A program made the position numbers and the translations under genes. A stretch of DNA of 64,000 nucleotides, from NCBI GenBank assembly GCA_032821775.1, contig JAVLRN010000004.1, positions 3,100,001-3,164,000 on the forward strand, read 5' to 3'. Under the pieces are notes generated by a model, which did no database searches, was not told the origin of the DNA, and worked only from the letters and a program-made list of their open reading frames with translations. Position 1 is the stretch's first letter. Each line of letters opens with the position of its first letter. Shown here one piece after another: positions 45,381 to 57,987 of the stretch. The DNA is from Sanguinoderma infundibulare. Taxonomy: Eukaryota; Basidiomycota; Agaricomycetes; Polyporales; Polyporaceae.

Positions 45381-47841
45381 ATGGGTGTCAACCGACGCCC
45401 CACCGACGAGGACCCCCTCTCCCGCCTCCTCGCACCGCCTCCAAACGAGTCCCCCGAGGAGAAGGACATCCGCTTGCACTTGGAGGCAGAGGCCCGCCAG
45501 ATCAGCGACAGAATCGATGAGCAGATCAAGGCCGAACGCGCCGCCCTCAAGAAGAACAGACCCATCAAGGTCTTGCTCCTCGGTCAGAGCGAGAGTGGTG
45601 AGCACCTTCTTTCGCCCTCCACCGGACGTGCCTGTGACCCGGTTTCCCCGTTCCTCCAGGCAAGTCCACAACACTAAAAAGTACGTCCCCTTTACGGCAT
45701 CCTCTCCTCTTGTCAGCTCCCTTCGGCCTTCCGTCTCCTCCTGTGTGTGCACGATCGTACTTGCACTTTCATCTGCCCTTGGCCACCGTTCCTCGTCCAG
45801 TGCGACGATTATGCGGGATGGCCATCTTTCTGGGGCGCTTGATTGCTACACTCTCCTCGGCTTCACCATTTCCCCCGCCCATCCGACGCATACACCCACC
45901 ATACGTCCTGTCCTCATCCCCCGCCACATCCTCCCACTTACGTCTCTGAGCGATGACGCAGTCCCGCCTTGCGTCGGCCTCGGCAGTCAACGAGCGGTAA
46001 TCAACATGCTTCAGCCGCGAGCCACCCGATCGTCTTAGCGCGCAATCCCGCGCCCGATCCTACTATCTTTCTTGTCATTGACGTTTCCATCTCGCCACCG
46101 TCATGTCTCCCGCTGTCAGACGCTGACCATGTCCCATTTTTCCCCCATTCACGTCACATCCAGACTTCCAGCTGGCATACTGCCAGGACCAATGGGAGGC
46201 CGAGCGCGTCTCCTGGCGCATGGTCATCCAGCTCAACCTCGTCCGCGGCATCAACACCATCCTCGACGTCCTCGCAGACGAGATGGCCGGCCCAACCGGC
46301 CCAGCCGCCCCGCTCGTCGACTCGGACGTCAGCGACGATGACAGCATCACCGGTGGCCTCAACACCCCCATCTTCCACACCTTCTCCCCCGCGCCCGCCA
46401 GCTTCTCGGGCAAGCACCGTCTCCTCAAGCTCCGCCTCACGCCCCTCCGTACCGTCCAGCGTGATCTCGAGGTCCGGATCGGCACCAACGCCGGCGCCGA
46501 CTTCAGTGATATGATGCTCTCCGCCCCCGCGTCCCCCATCCTCGGCCCCACAGGTGCCGTGGGCTCAGGGAATAGGAAGCAGCAGGAATTTTACGTGCGC
46601 TCCTCGACGAGCTGGAAGCAGCTCCACGGCCGGAGCTCGAGCGAAAGCATCGGCGGCGGCGGCGCCAGCGGTGGCCCCGGCCGCAAATCGAGGGACATCC
46701 AGATGCGCGAGACGGCCGACATCTTGGCCGGCTGCGCCGAAGACATGAAGGCCATCTGGGAGGACCCGACAGTGCGCGATATGCTCCTCAGGAGGGGACT
46801 CCGAATGGAGACAACTCCAGGATTGTGAGTTGCCAGCGCGCGCTGCTGCCCGCATTTAGGGGCCGCATATACTCACGCCTTTGGCCGTTCACGTAGTTTC
46901 CTAAACGACATCGACCGGATAGCATCCCGCGATTACAAGCCATCGGACGACGATGTGGTCCGCGCACGCCTGCGCACGCTGGGCGTCCAGGAGCACAAAA
47001 TCAAGTTCACCTCTGGTGCGTTGCCTGTTCCCTTCCCTCTTCCTTTCCTTCGCGGAAACGCTCACCCCCCCGCGTTGCAGGACCAGCAACGGGCTCCGAG
47101 TGGTGCATGTACGACGTCGGCGGGTCGCGCACGCAGCGGATAGCGTGGTATCCCTACTTTGACGACTGCGACGCGATCATCTTCCTCGCGCCGATCAGCT
47201 GCTTCGACGAGCGGCTGGCCGAGGACCGGCGAATCAACAGGCTCGAGGACACCTTCATGCTCTGGAAGGCGGTAGTGTCCTCGAAGCTGCTCGCGAAGAC
47301 GTCCATCGTCCTCTTCCTCAACAAGTGCGACCTGCTCGAGCAGAAGTTGCGGAGCGGCGTGAAGGTCAAGGATTACGTGCACAGTTATGGAGACCGGCCA
47401 AACAACGTCGAACATGCGACAAAATGTGCGTGGCGCGTTCTTGATTTCTCTCTCTCGCTACGGATATAGGACAGATGTTCTGACGGCGTTTGATGTCTTG
47501 TTGGATTGCTCTTGTTTGACAGATTTCGCGCAACATTTCCGCGACATACTGCGCAAGCACTCACCCGAACCCCGACCGTTCAGGGTGCACACGACATCTG
47601 TTGTTGTGAGTTTCGTCCTCGACATAGCCGTGCTTTCAGAGCTGACTGTATGCGCCGCGCAATTGCAGGATACCAAGGCGACCGCCGTAACGCTGTCTGT
47701 CGGTAAGTGTCCCGCCACCTCTCACTCCTTACCTTCGTGTGTTGCTGTTGTCTTGTGCGGCAATAGTTAACGGGGGCGTGGTTTATTCTAGTCGAAGAAG
47801 GCATCCTTCGGGACCACTTGACGCGAGCAGACCTCCTCTGA
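45381..47841 (+). CDS. Atypical large G-protein alpha subunit lacking the catalytic glutamine
   Basis: Eight exons (45381-45597, 45660-45680, 46164-46824, 46897-47015, 47081-47425, 47523-47605, 47669-47702, 47792-47841) encode 509 residues; canonical G-alpha has about 350. G1 is GQSESGKST, split by a 21-base exon. Switch I reads RARLRTLG, keeping the Arg and the Mg-binding Thr (the next Thr is Leu). G3 is DVGGSRTQR where DVGGQRSER is expected, so the hydrolytic Gln is Ser. G4 is NKCD. G5 reads TTSVVDT instead of TCATDT. The extra 150 residues lie in the helical domain (VDSDVSDDDSITGG to SSSESIGGGGASGG). The start MGVNRR offers Gly2 for myristoylation but no Cys3. It would couple receptors to signalling at the membrane, probably with slow GTP turnover. 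Basidiomycetes are known to carry divergent G-alpha paralogues. Confidence 0.92.
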
Positions 47842-50191
47842 TCCATCATCATCGGGGAGCGGTCTGTTCCGCCATGCTCCTTCTCCCACCCTCTTTGCAA
47901 ATTCAAGCCCTTCGTCCGTCGCCTTTGGCTGACACGATTCGGTCCTCGCAACGATTTCCGCGACGACTACGATAGACGCCGTTTTAGAATTCATTTAATT
48001 CGACCTTGGCCGGCTCGCCCTTCAACCTCCCATCCACGATATCTCCCATCAATGTTTATGTTTTCTTTCCGGACTGCGGATCTGTATGATATAGTTATTC
48101 TCTTTGCTCTCATCTTCACCCGGCGTTCCTTTGGTCTTCACCCTTGTCCCCCGCTGCTCCTTCCCTTTGCACCACGAACATTGCCTTCTTGCCGTGCATC
48201 AATCCCCCGAGCGCCGCCTTCGTTGACGATTCCACTTCTCCCTGTGCAGTCAAGGAACATGTATTGAAGCGAAATCTGGAAGCGTCCGACCTGACATAGC
48301 TGTCGGTCGGCCTTGGTCGCTCGTTCCGATCCCACTCCTTCTTGGTAGGTACGTCCGCGGCATCATTTACTGACTGTGCTCATCGTTGCTGACGTTTCAT
48401 CCTGCTGCAGATTTATTCGTATTGCTATCCATACCAGGTTCTGCGGATTACCGCGGCCACAACGATCCTTCCACCGCGCGCGACTCTTGTAACAATGTAT
48501 AATGACGAGTCGCGCCCTTCCCTCTCTCTCCCCCTCCCTCCCGGCATCCGAATTTTCCCAAGTCCCGCCGTCCACCCTCGCCTCCACGCATATACCGCAG
48601 TCTATCCCCACCCTCTTTCGGTTCCTGCTGCACGTGCCTCTTCCCGCCCTCCCTCCATCCTATCGCCCAACCTGCCGTCGAAGGGCGTCGCCATTCCGTC
48701 GCAACCATCGTCCCGCCGTCCATCCCCCATGCTCTGCTCATCCTCGCTTTCGTCCCTGGGTCTGGATCTCTCTCTCTCTATGTTGTATCAGCTGTAGCAT
48801 CGGTAATTTTCTAACGCGACTTACATACTCACACGCCCTTGACCCCACACGTGGTTTGCTCGGGCTCTCTCGTCTGTGTCTCTGTCTATATTACGCATCG
48901 TCGTGTTGTTGCAATCGTTTGTATCGTATTCCCCTAATTCGTGTCCGATGCTATCGACTTCGTGTTCGTGTTCGCGTTCGTGTTCGTGTTCGTGTTCTTG
49001 TTCGTGTTCGCTATCCGGGTATTCATTTTGGGCAGCAGGATGGACCGAATAGCATGTTCGTTTTTGTCAAAAACTATGATCGTTCGGGTGCCGGATCTTT
49101 CCTGCAGCACGACCAGAAGCCGCGAAGTCGTGGTCAAGACTCAAGACTCTCACTCGGCACAGGCCTATGCTTCTCCCAAACCTTCGAGGAAGTTCTGAAA
49201 CAGGCCCTCGGGAGGTCAGAAGCCTAAGCCAGAAGGGCACGCGTTGCCATGCGCGTGCGTGCGTTCATTAGCCGTCGTCAGGGCGCATTCCGTCGTGCGC
49301 GTTCGAGAAGCCGAGCGGGTGATGCAGTACACAATACGCGTGGAAGCTGCAGCAGCAGCACATACGTATACTGTCCGGCGCTACGTATTCGCCTGCGGTC
49401 ATTGAGAGGCTCTTGCTCTGCAGTGTGGGGAAGGCAAGAAGTACTGTACGTACGCTCATCAATGTCACGGGAAGATGCGAGACCGTTCCGAATTTTCGAG
49501 AACAAGGACGAGGACGAGGTCGGAGCGGACGGAGGAAGGGAGGGGAGGGAATATGGCGAGATGCCCTAGATTTGTTCAATGCGCAGCGGGGTGGGGTGGG
49601 GGAGGGATCTGATATCTCTATCCAGTACATTGTCTGATGGGAAAGCGGTCATCGAGAGTGTTCTATATAATCTACGATACGATATACAATACGGTACGGT
49701 ACAGTACAAGCTGTTGGGATGCCGGGCGTCCCGAGTCTCAGTGGATGCGACGTCCCTTCTTACATGGATAAATTACAGTATCTGGACCAGAAGGACCGCG
49801 GGTGCAGTTGCTGAACGAGTCTAAGAGGTTCCATGGGTGCATTAGGACAAGTGGGCTAGCGTATTGTGCGTACTCGACGACTGGGACGAGGTGGGACGAC
49901 CGCTGGAGGGTTGGCCAGCACTGACTCGGAACGCAAACAAAGGCAAGCAGGGCGCGTGGGCGGACGGGTGTAAAGTGGACGGGAAGGAGCCTGGTACGGA
50001 CAGTTGCGGCTAGAGGTCCAGGCGCCGCGGCGGCAATAAGCAGCAGTCCGCGACTACGACTGGGTAAGGTTAGAGTGGCTCGCGGGAAGGCGCACTGCGC
50101 ACAATGGATCGTCGAGCGGTCCCAGAGCCGCGGCGCGACATCGTGAGCCTCGAGGCTCGCCTTCGAGCTTCGCGTTCGATTTCGCTCTGCT
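47842..50191. other. Long gene-free stretch
   Basis: I find no gene in about 2.3 kb. The plus strand is pyrimidine-rich through 48,480-48,900 and contains a hexanucleotide array (listed separately). Long frames here, such as 48,502-49,227, owe their length to low complexity. Confidence 0.5.
48959..49006. repeat. (TTCGTG)8 hexanucleotide repeat
   Basis: Eight tandem hexamers TTCGTG with two single-base variants (TTCGCG and TTCTTG). It lies in the gene-free stretch. Confidence 0.95.
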
Positions 50192-52509
50192 TCAGTACAC
50201 CGCCAAAAGCTTCGGCTGCCGGTTGAACCGCGCTGTTCGGATCCATGCATTAGCGTCAGCCGAGCAGGCAGGCGAACGGCGAGGTCCAGAAAGCATCCGA
50301 CAGCATGCGCGTACGCGCGTATGTAAGACGGGGAAGACGTACCGTATAAGAGACAGAGCGCTCCGAGGACTTGGACGGAGCCTGAGTAGGCTGCAACGAC
50401 CTGCCAGTTCTTGCCCGTCGCGCCGAGGATGGCGCCCCCGACTGGCGCCCCAGCGGCGTAGCCTGTAGGTAAATTGTGGCGCACGGCGATCAGGGACCCG
50501 TGCGTTCAAATGACAGAAGGCTCGCGGGATAGGAGACGGGGATAATGAGGTGCTGACTTACCAGGAGCATTGAAAAGCAGGAGCAACCCAGAGAGGCCTG
50601 CGAGACGCTCAGCGCCGTAGATCTTGGCAGCGACCGCTGAGATGAGGGAGAGGAAGCAGCCACTGAAGAAGCCGTACAAAATAGAGAAGACGATCTGGAT
50701 AAGTGGAGGTGAGATGTCGATTTGAGTGGGGCGGAGCAAAAGATGTAACTTGGAAGACGTACTATGCCTGCGTATGTCGTGACGAACATCCACACGACGA
50801 GCTGCGTCAGGCCAGAGAGGGCGATGGCGACGAACAGCGCGTTCACGGGGCCGAACTTGTCCGCGGCGAACCCGATGACGATGCGGCCCACCGCCCCAGA
50901 GAGGTTCAGCGCTGTTAGGGGAAGCGCAAGCATCTGCGAGCGAGTGCGTGTGTCAACGATAGCCATGGGGTTGAAGTAGAGGCCATGGCCAAATACGCAC
51001 GATTGCACTCATCACCGGTGCCTTCTCGGCCGTGAATGTGGGGAGCAGAAACACCGGGCCCAGATAACCGCTACGAGCGCAGACATAAGCATGTCTCAAT
51101 GTGCGCGCAGCTGCATGGTGCAAAAGACAACCAAAGAGACACGCACAACACGGTGAAGAAGAAGCACATGGCGAGGCTCCAAAACACTGGGTCGCCGAAG
51201 AATACGCGGTCGAACCAGACAAGTTTCGGCCGCTTGTCCTTGGGCCGACGCTCCTCCATCATGAAATAGCCCGCGAAGAACGCAAGGGCATGTATGGCTG
51301 TGAAGATGGCGAGGGCCTTGCGGATGCCTATGGTCGAGAGGAGTTGGCGGTACACGAGGGAGGCGATGGCTGCGCCTTGAAAGTTGAAATAAAGCGTCCA
51401 TGGGTCGGATGTAGAAGCTTGTATGATCGACGAGGAACATACCGATAGAACTTCCGGCCACGACAATGCCTGTGGCGAATGCTCGCCAGCGGAGGAACCA
51501 TTGGGAGGGCAGGGCGACCTATGACACGGAAAGTTGCAGCTGTCGCTTCAAGATATGTGCGCATTTATGAACGTACTATTAGTGGAAAGACGAGGGCATC
51601 TGAGATACCTTGCATCACGCCCTGAGCGAACGGAGATTCAGACGCTGTCTTGGTCCGGATACTTCTAGCTCACCATCGTCAAGAAGAATTGCCAGACTTG
51701 TGTACAGAAAGTTGCAGCGAGCATGCTGGCGACCCATACGACTGCTCCAGCGGCAAGGAAGGGCTAGGAACGAGCGCACAATCGGTCCTCTCAGCAGCCA
51801 CGTATGTTGTACGAGAGGACGGTACCTTGAATCCGCTAGAGCGCTTCAGCATTTTTGCGGCAATAATCGGGGGACTTGGTACGTACTAGCGGTCGGCGAG
51901 TTTCCCCACCACAAGGCCACCCAAGGTCATGATCTCAGGAAGGTTTAGTGGATGTGCCAAGTACATGCGAGATGTGCCTGATGGACTCACCAGGCATGGG
52001 ACGCTTCCGAGCGTCGTCAAAACAGAGTCTGGGGTGTTGGGGAACATATGCTCTCTGAAGAACTCTTCCGTAACACCCCATACCTAGACGATTATACAGG
52101 TGAGCACATCATGAAGTAGATGTCGATGCCAACGACATGACATACCATACTATATGCGTCCGGTACAGTGCCAAGGAAGTATAGCTGGGTAAGGAATGGA
52201 AAGCAAAGAGGGAAGAGCCACGCACCCCCATCCGACAGTGACTGCCGAAAAGATGAAGCATCCCAGCACGACCAGCCATCCTCTTCCGCCATCGGGAAAC
52301 GAGTCTTCGTAGGCTACTTGCTTTGCCTTCTCTGACGAATCCGACGGCACCAAGGATCCCAGCGACTCGGCCACATGCATCAATTGGATGGATGACTTGC
52401 TCGGCACGAGATCCTCTGGCCGTGGGGCCTCAGGAAGGGTAACGTCGACAGAGAGCCTGACTGCTTGGACAGTCGACAAGCGACGACGCTCTTGGCCACC
52501 GTGAGGCAT
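50192..52509 (-). CDS. MFS transporter, monocarboxylate-transporter-like
   Basis: On the minus strand the start MPHGGQERRRLS leads to a cytosolic N-terminus and the family signature FPDGGRGWLVVLGCFIFSA at the first helix. Later exons give TLGGLVVGKLADR, VALPSQWFLRWRAFATGIVVAGSSIG, AIASLVYRQLLSTIGIRKA, a loop EERRPKDKRPKLVWFD, MLALPLTALNLSGAVGRIVIG, ADKFGPVNALFVAIALSGLT, IVFSILYGFFSGCFLSLISAV and YAAGAPVGGAILGATGKNW. The last exon reads ARFNRQPKLLAVY-stop. Twelve helices are expected. Fungal members of this branch (Mch/Esbp6-like) move monocarboxylates or related small molecules; the substrate is unknown. About ten short introns interrupt it, so exact boundaries are approximate. Confidence 0.85.
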
Positions 52510-54049
52510 CTCCAGACAGAATCCGGGCGAGGACCTGCGCGGGGAAGCAAGCTGCAAGAAGCTTCCAATCGAACATCAGAAGAGGCGGGCGAATCGTCGT
52601 CAGGGAAGAGGTAATAACGAACCAAATTCAAACAAGGCCCGTGACCGGACTGGGAGGTTATGTTTAAAGGAGGAGCACAGGAAAGAACGCTGCTGGGGGG
52701 TCAGAGTCGGATCGTGGGGAGAAGCATGCGCACACTCACACACACGCAGCGGCTGGCCTGAGAAGCCGGGGGTGTCCTGGGCCTATATACCGATCCAGGT
52801 CAATACATATATAACACCGCACTGCTTCGCCGCCGCCGGTGACCAGGTTCCATGTTGTGTGGCCTATCAGGCGTTCCGGTCTCCTGGAGAGTCCTCGATC
52901 GGACTGAAATCGGGTGGGCCACTTGGAGACTCGACCGGCGGGGAGCAAGAGCCGCGGCCGCGACCATAAGGCGCCAGCACCGAACCCACCGCCCGGCACG
53001 CACGCGTTGACAGGCGTTCGCTGCACGAGGCGAGTGGAAGACCCCTCCCGTAAGCACCTCAGGTCCTGTGAGGTACCGTACGGCGCTGCGCGGCATTCAG
53101 AGCTTGAGAACGTCAGGACGTACGGCGCGGCCCCCGCCCACCAGCTTCCCGGATCCGCCAGTCGCTTACTTAGTTCGGATCTACTGGGAAGCAGCCCTCC
53201 TCGCTTGCCGCCTTCCATACCCACGCACCGTGCCGTACTACATCTCCAGCGGTGGCCGCTAAAGCTGACTGAAGGCCGGAGCAACGGGCGAGCAGGGAAA
53301 GAAGTGCGCCTGTTCTATTCAAGACCATCTTCTCTGCCCGAGCACGACACGTCCTCGGGCCACGTGCTTCGCGGGCGCCCCCCAGCGAGCGCGACGACTC
53401 GAGGATGTCCAATCCTGTAACTTGAGTAGTTGGCATGCCAGCGCACGCCACCCCGGCCGTGGCACAATTGAGGCGACGCCACGATGGGCGTCGATGGATG
53501 AGGACCTGTCAGCGGGTACGTCATCCCGTGTGGTCTTCAATTTCGACCGCCAGAGGGAGAGCGCCCGAATCCCAGCATCGGCGCAGCGCCAGTTAGGCTC
53601 TGTCGTGCAACAAGTCAGTGAGTCATGCCAGTGCCGACAGAACCCGAGTATCACGCCCACCTCGCGCCACGACGGGTTGCGATGTGGCCTTGTTCGGACG
53701 CGCTGTGTGGCCAGTGGGCGTACCGCGAAGGGCGCGGCTTACCTACGCAGCGGGCAGTTTCGCACAGCCAGAGCCACTTGTTAAGCTCGAAGCACGCCCT
53801 GGACAGACCGGATCTCCAGCTTGCTAATGTCAAGACCCTGCAACGGACATCGGGATCCTGCACCCCAATCTCGCCGACTGGAAAATCGGGCATATACATA
53901 TCCCTACATGGCCACATCCTGGGAGACAATCAGCGCAACAAAACAGAAGCAGACTGGGATCGATATCCCCATTGTGGCCGTCTTGCAAAGTTCATTGGAA
54001 GACACGTATACAGTCGCGATCCCCGGCACGGATAGTTACCCAGACCCGC
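52510..54049. other. Intergenic, no gene seen
   Basis: About 1.5 kb between two minus-strand genes. It would hold the promoter of the transporter and the 3-prime region of the GPHR gene. Long frames on both strands here have no family resemblance. Confidence 0.5.
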
Positions 54050-56214
54050 CTATCCGCTCACCCGATCCCCAAACCACCGCACGGCCGCGCTCGCGCCCGC
54101 CGCTACGAGGAACGCACCGTCGAACAGCGCCCCAAAGAACTGGTACTCTGGCAGCGTCGCGAACAAGTTCACCACCCCCACGTCCGGCTCCGTGTCCGGT
54201 CGTGCCGCCGGCGGCGGGAACGACGTGCGCAGCTGGATCAGCGTCGACAGCAGATAGATGCCCTGCGCGTCGTCGAGGTAAGTATGGTGGGCATGTCATA
54301 CACATCGTGTGCGTGTCCTCAAGTCGACCGTCACGAGGGGGGAGCGGAGAAGATAGGACGCACCATGACTTGCGCGAGCGTGAGCAGCATCAGCGACGCC
54401 CCGAGCGATCGGCTCGTCACGCGCAGCACCTACACACAGTTCATATACGCACGTTGGCGTCAGTATATGCGCATGCATCGTGGACCGGAACCGACGCACC
54501 CCCGCTACGCCCCTCAGCACGCGCCGGATGCTGCTCAGGATGATGGCCCCTACGAGCGCCAAGCTAATCTGGCGCGAGATCGACGCGACCTTGTCCTGCG
54601 GGAGGTGCACGAACGGCAGGAAGGACAGCATGTACGCGAGCACGAAGCTCACGACGTCCGCGTTCGTCGACGTCGACTGTGACCCAGGCTCGGCCGGCGG
54701 CGCGCGTGGCAGGACGAGGTTGACGATCGACTGCAAGGAACGCGCGTTCAGAAATGACTTTCCAGTCTATCGACCCCACGGTCGGGACTCACGCTGAATA
54801 TGCGGTAGATGCAGTACACGGCGAAGACGCGCCCTCCCCAGTTGAACAGGCGGCCCGCGACGGTCTTGGAGAACTTGGCATCCGCCTGGCGCTGTTTCAG
54901 CACCTCCAGGTTGCGCGCCATCTCGTACTCCAGGGCCTCGAGGCCTGAGATCTCTCGAGCGAGTGCGGACGACTCTGCAAGAGATGCGGTCAACACACAC
55001 CCTTTCACGCAAGAAAGAGGACTCGTACCGCTGCCTTGGAATGACGGTAGAGCGCGATGGAGCCAGCTTGACTGGGCTTCCGGTTTCTGGGGAGATATGA
55101 GGATGTAGATGGGGAGAGGCTCGATGACCGACGCTGAGCGATTGCGCACCTTCGACGCTTCCAGATTGTGCAGGTCCCTCCGCCGTTTCGAGAGATCCTC
55201 GCGGATGCGCTGGAGACCCGCCTCCGCAGCACGCACGTCCTCCTCGGTAGGGTGCGCCCTGCAACGACCGTTCAAGCCCGTATTACGCTTCTCAAGAGCA
55301 AGCTACTCACCTTGGATTCCGGGAGAAGACGGGGAAGAAGTCCCAAGCGGTGTCGATGGCTCCGAACCCGGATAGCCCGCCGAGGATGACCGTCCCGATG
55401 ACCGTCAGACGGGACAAGGTTGAGGCCATGACGTTGTGCGCGGGCATGCCCTTCGGCAGGGGGACGTAGGAGAGAGCGAGGAGGAAGAGGAAGTTGGGGA
55501 TAAGATACAGCATCAGGCTCATCGAGAACACTCGTTGGCGCGTCGCTGGGACTTTGGGAGGACAAAAGGGAGGAAGCTTAAGCGGCCGAAAGAGAGGTTT
55601 GATAGGGAGGAACGGAAGGAGAACACTCACCGCCGGCGGTACTAGATCTGTTGCTGAGTACGAGACTGTAGGATAGAGGGACGACGAGGACGATGGCGAC
55701 GACGAGGATGCAGAGCGAGACCTGCCAGTTGAACAGGCGCACTCTGGTGCACCGTTAGCCCGTCCGCGCCACATGGAGGATGAAGGATGGGCAACGAACC
55801 GTGGATGGAAGAGCTCTAGGGCTTGACATATCAAGAGGAGGAAAAGCGTGCAGCTTTCCGTGAAACATAGCGAAAACAGGGCTCGGGAGAGCGCAGAGTG
55901 GAACGGCCGTTTCCTGACGATACTGGGAATGGCCGACGCGCTCGACGGCGTAGGAAGGGTCTCCAGCTCAGTCTCTCCAGCATCGAAGACGACGTTGGGC
56001 GTCCCGGGATCAGAGGTGGGTTTGGCGGAAAGGTCTTGGAGGTCGTGGTAGAGATGTCGTAGAAGGTATCGTCGCGAAGCGTAAAACAGTAGCCCCCTGC
56101 GATCAAATGGGAGGTTACATGGCGACGCACCACGCACGTAGAATGGAGCACCCACTACCTGAACCCTACGAGGATTGCCGTTTGGAACCCATACGCACTA
56201 GCCGACGCGGACAT
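54050..56214 (-). CDS. Golgi pH regulator (GPHR / GPR89-GTG family) membrane protein
   Basis: GPHR proteins are multi-pass anion channels or counter-ion conductances needed for Golgi acidification; plant homologues were described as GTG proteins. Start ATG at 56214 (MSASASAYGFQTAILVGFR). Exons then supply GLLFYASRRYLLRHLYHDLQ, LSRALFSLCFTESCTLFLLL, RLFNWQVSLCILVVAIVLVV, VFSMSLMLYLIPNFLFLLAL, LTVIGTVILGGLSGFGAIDT, a coiled segment (TEEDVRAAEAGLQRIREDLS, EISGLEALEYEMARNLEVLK), FNWGGRVFAVYCIYRIFS, VSFVLAYMLSFLPFVHL, ISLALVGAIILSSIRRVL and the end LPEYQFFGALFDGAFLVA to DRVSG-stop. The central coiled part plus the GLSGFGA motif are characteristic. About eight short introns. It has the same orientation as the transporter to the left. 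Confidence 0.9.
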
Positions 56215-56494
56215 TCCAGAAAGATGTCAGTGAGAGTCGTCTGAAGGAGTGCTTGCGGATCGCCTGGACGAGCTGCGGGCCACCGGTGCTTGTGGGCTGC
56301 GTAAAACCGTAATAATCCGGCGCTGATGCCCTTCAAGTTCACGCCAGATAGAATATAAGGGTAAATGGAAGAATGCGCAGCGGCTTGGGCGTTGGAGGTG
56401 GTCGTGCAACACGAATCTGTTGCCTTAGCGCTCAATCTGCACCGTAGGGCAGTCACGGGCCGGTCTGCGGTGCGCCGGCCACTACTGTGACACA

Positions 56495-56502
56495 GGAGCC
56501 AC
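56495..56502. repeat. Target-site duplication, left (GGAGCCAC)
   Basis: GGAGCCAC directly precedes the terminal repeat at 56503 and is repeated exactly at 57988-57995 after the right end. Eight bases is the target-duplication length of hAT elements. Confidence 0.9.
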
Positions 56503-57987
56503 TAGGGCTCGGCATCGTTCCGTTTAAAACGGGCGTTTTTCCGTCCGTCTAAAAAGACGGGCGTCCCGTTTGAACGGTTCCCACGACCCCGTCTCCAAGG
56601 ACGTTTCCCCAGATCAGGCAGGCGTCTTTGAACGCCCGTTTTCCACCCAATAACGCCCGTCTACCGTTTCTTAACGCGTTTTTCTGTCCATATATGTATA
56701 CCTCTGTCTGTATGATTATGCAACTTGTCTATGCCTCCTCACTCTGGACTTCTCTCGAGTGCCATCGCTGAAGACATGCCTCAAGTTGCTATCAGCAACC
56801 CCTACTTGCTGCGGAACATGCAGCCCAACGTCCTAGGTCCATCGCGGGTAGCTAGCGGAGAGGGAGGGGCCCGCCCCTCCCCACTTTTCGTGAGTCTGAA
56901 ACAGTTCAAAGGGTCACTCGTTGGTACACTTGGAGGCGGGAAGGCTTTTGGTTGGGTCGGAGGAGAGGCTGCTAGTCGAGGATAACGAGGTATGTCCCAA
57001 AACCTATGGCTGGAGCCCAGTGAGAGCGCAAGTGAGGTGATGCATCTGCGTACACGTTTCAAGTGCATTCGGTTCCATTGCGATGAGGGTACTGAGGAAA
57101 TCGTTAAGAGGAGTCGTGGCGGTGGCGAGGTGGAACACAATCCCTCCCAGACATCCTGTCGCGCCAGCAACTGTCCGCCATCCACACAGACAACCTTCTT
57201 TCTCCATCCGACCCCAACTTCACCCCATCTCCGGTCTCTTCCCCATCGGACAACCAGATGATCAGATCGCATCCCAGTCCGCTTCATGTACTCTCAGTGG
57301 AACTCGAACTCGCCGCATGTGCCGGCAAGTGTCATGTATGCTCAATCTTCAACGCCTAAAGCTACTAGCAGTAAGTTCTCTTCGTCATTCGAGTCCCCGT
57401 CTCTCTTGTAAGCGTATACTTATTCTGCGGTATTTTATGTCAATTAGGCTCTTCTGTTGCTCGTCCCGTTCAAAAACGCCTTCACATCAGCCTTAAACCC
57501 AGTAGCACCCTTCAGGTCCAAGGGGAGGGTGGCTTGGACAGCGACGAGAGCGACTTTGAGGGAGGCGACAAGTCGGAGACTATACTACTCTTTTTAGGGT
57601 GCTCGGTTGCTGTCGAGCGCATTTCCTCTGGCGCACGCGGCCTGAAGCCAGATACCATCCGTGCCCTCATGCTGTTGAAGCAACAGCTCTTGCTTGTGCG
57701 CTGCGACCTTCGCGAGCGGCTTGATGCTTTGAAACAGTAGATAATTACTTTGTATGGCCGCGCGAATCAAGCGCGTCCTCAGCACGTCCTCCTCCAAGCT
57801 ATTTCATCGTTATTTCCCAAAAAGGTCGGAAAACGCGTTCGAACGCCCCGTTTTTTCGTTTAATGAACGGAACGGGGCGTTCCGTTTTCCGAATGCGTAA
57901 AAAACGCCCGTTTATCTAGACGGGCGTTCACGTTTTCGTGCCGTCAAAAAAACGGCGTTCCCGTTAAACGTGAGATGCCGAGCCCTA
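56503..57987 (+). mobile_element. hAT-superfamily transposon, internally deleted (1485 bp)
   Basis: The element is bounded by 14-bp perfect terminal inverted repeats TAGGGCTCGGCATC and flanked by the 8-bp duplication GGAGCCAC. Both ends carry many subterminal copies of AACGGGCGTT/AACGCCCGTT in both orientations, the pattern of transposase-binding sites in hAT elements. Inside, a frame at 57534-57740 reads CSVAVERISSGARGLKPDTI followed by RALMLLKQQLLL, which resembles the C-terminal dimerisation end of hAT transposases. There is no room for a full transposase (usually over 600 residues) and no zinc-finger or RNase H-like core is visible, so it is non-autonomous. The perfect target duplication and TIRs suggest fairly recent movement by a transposase encoded elsewhere. 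Confidence 0.88.

Noticed and set aside
48502..49227. 241-residue plus-strand frame
   Set aside because: Its length comes from the CT-rich tract and the TTCGTG array, read as a Val/Arg repeat; no domain.
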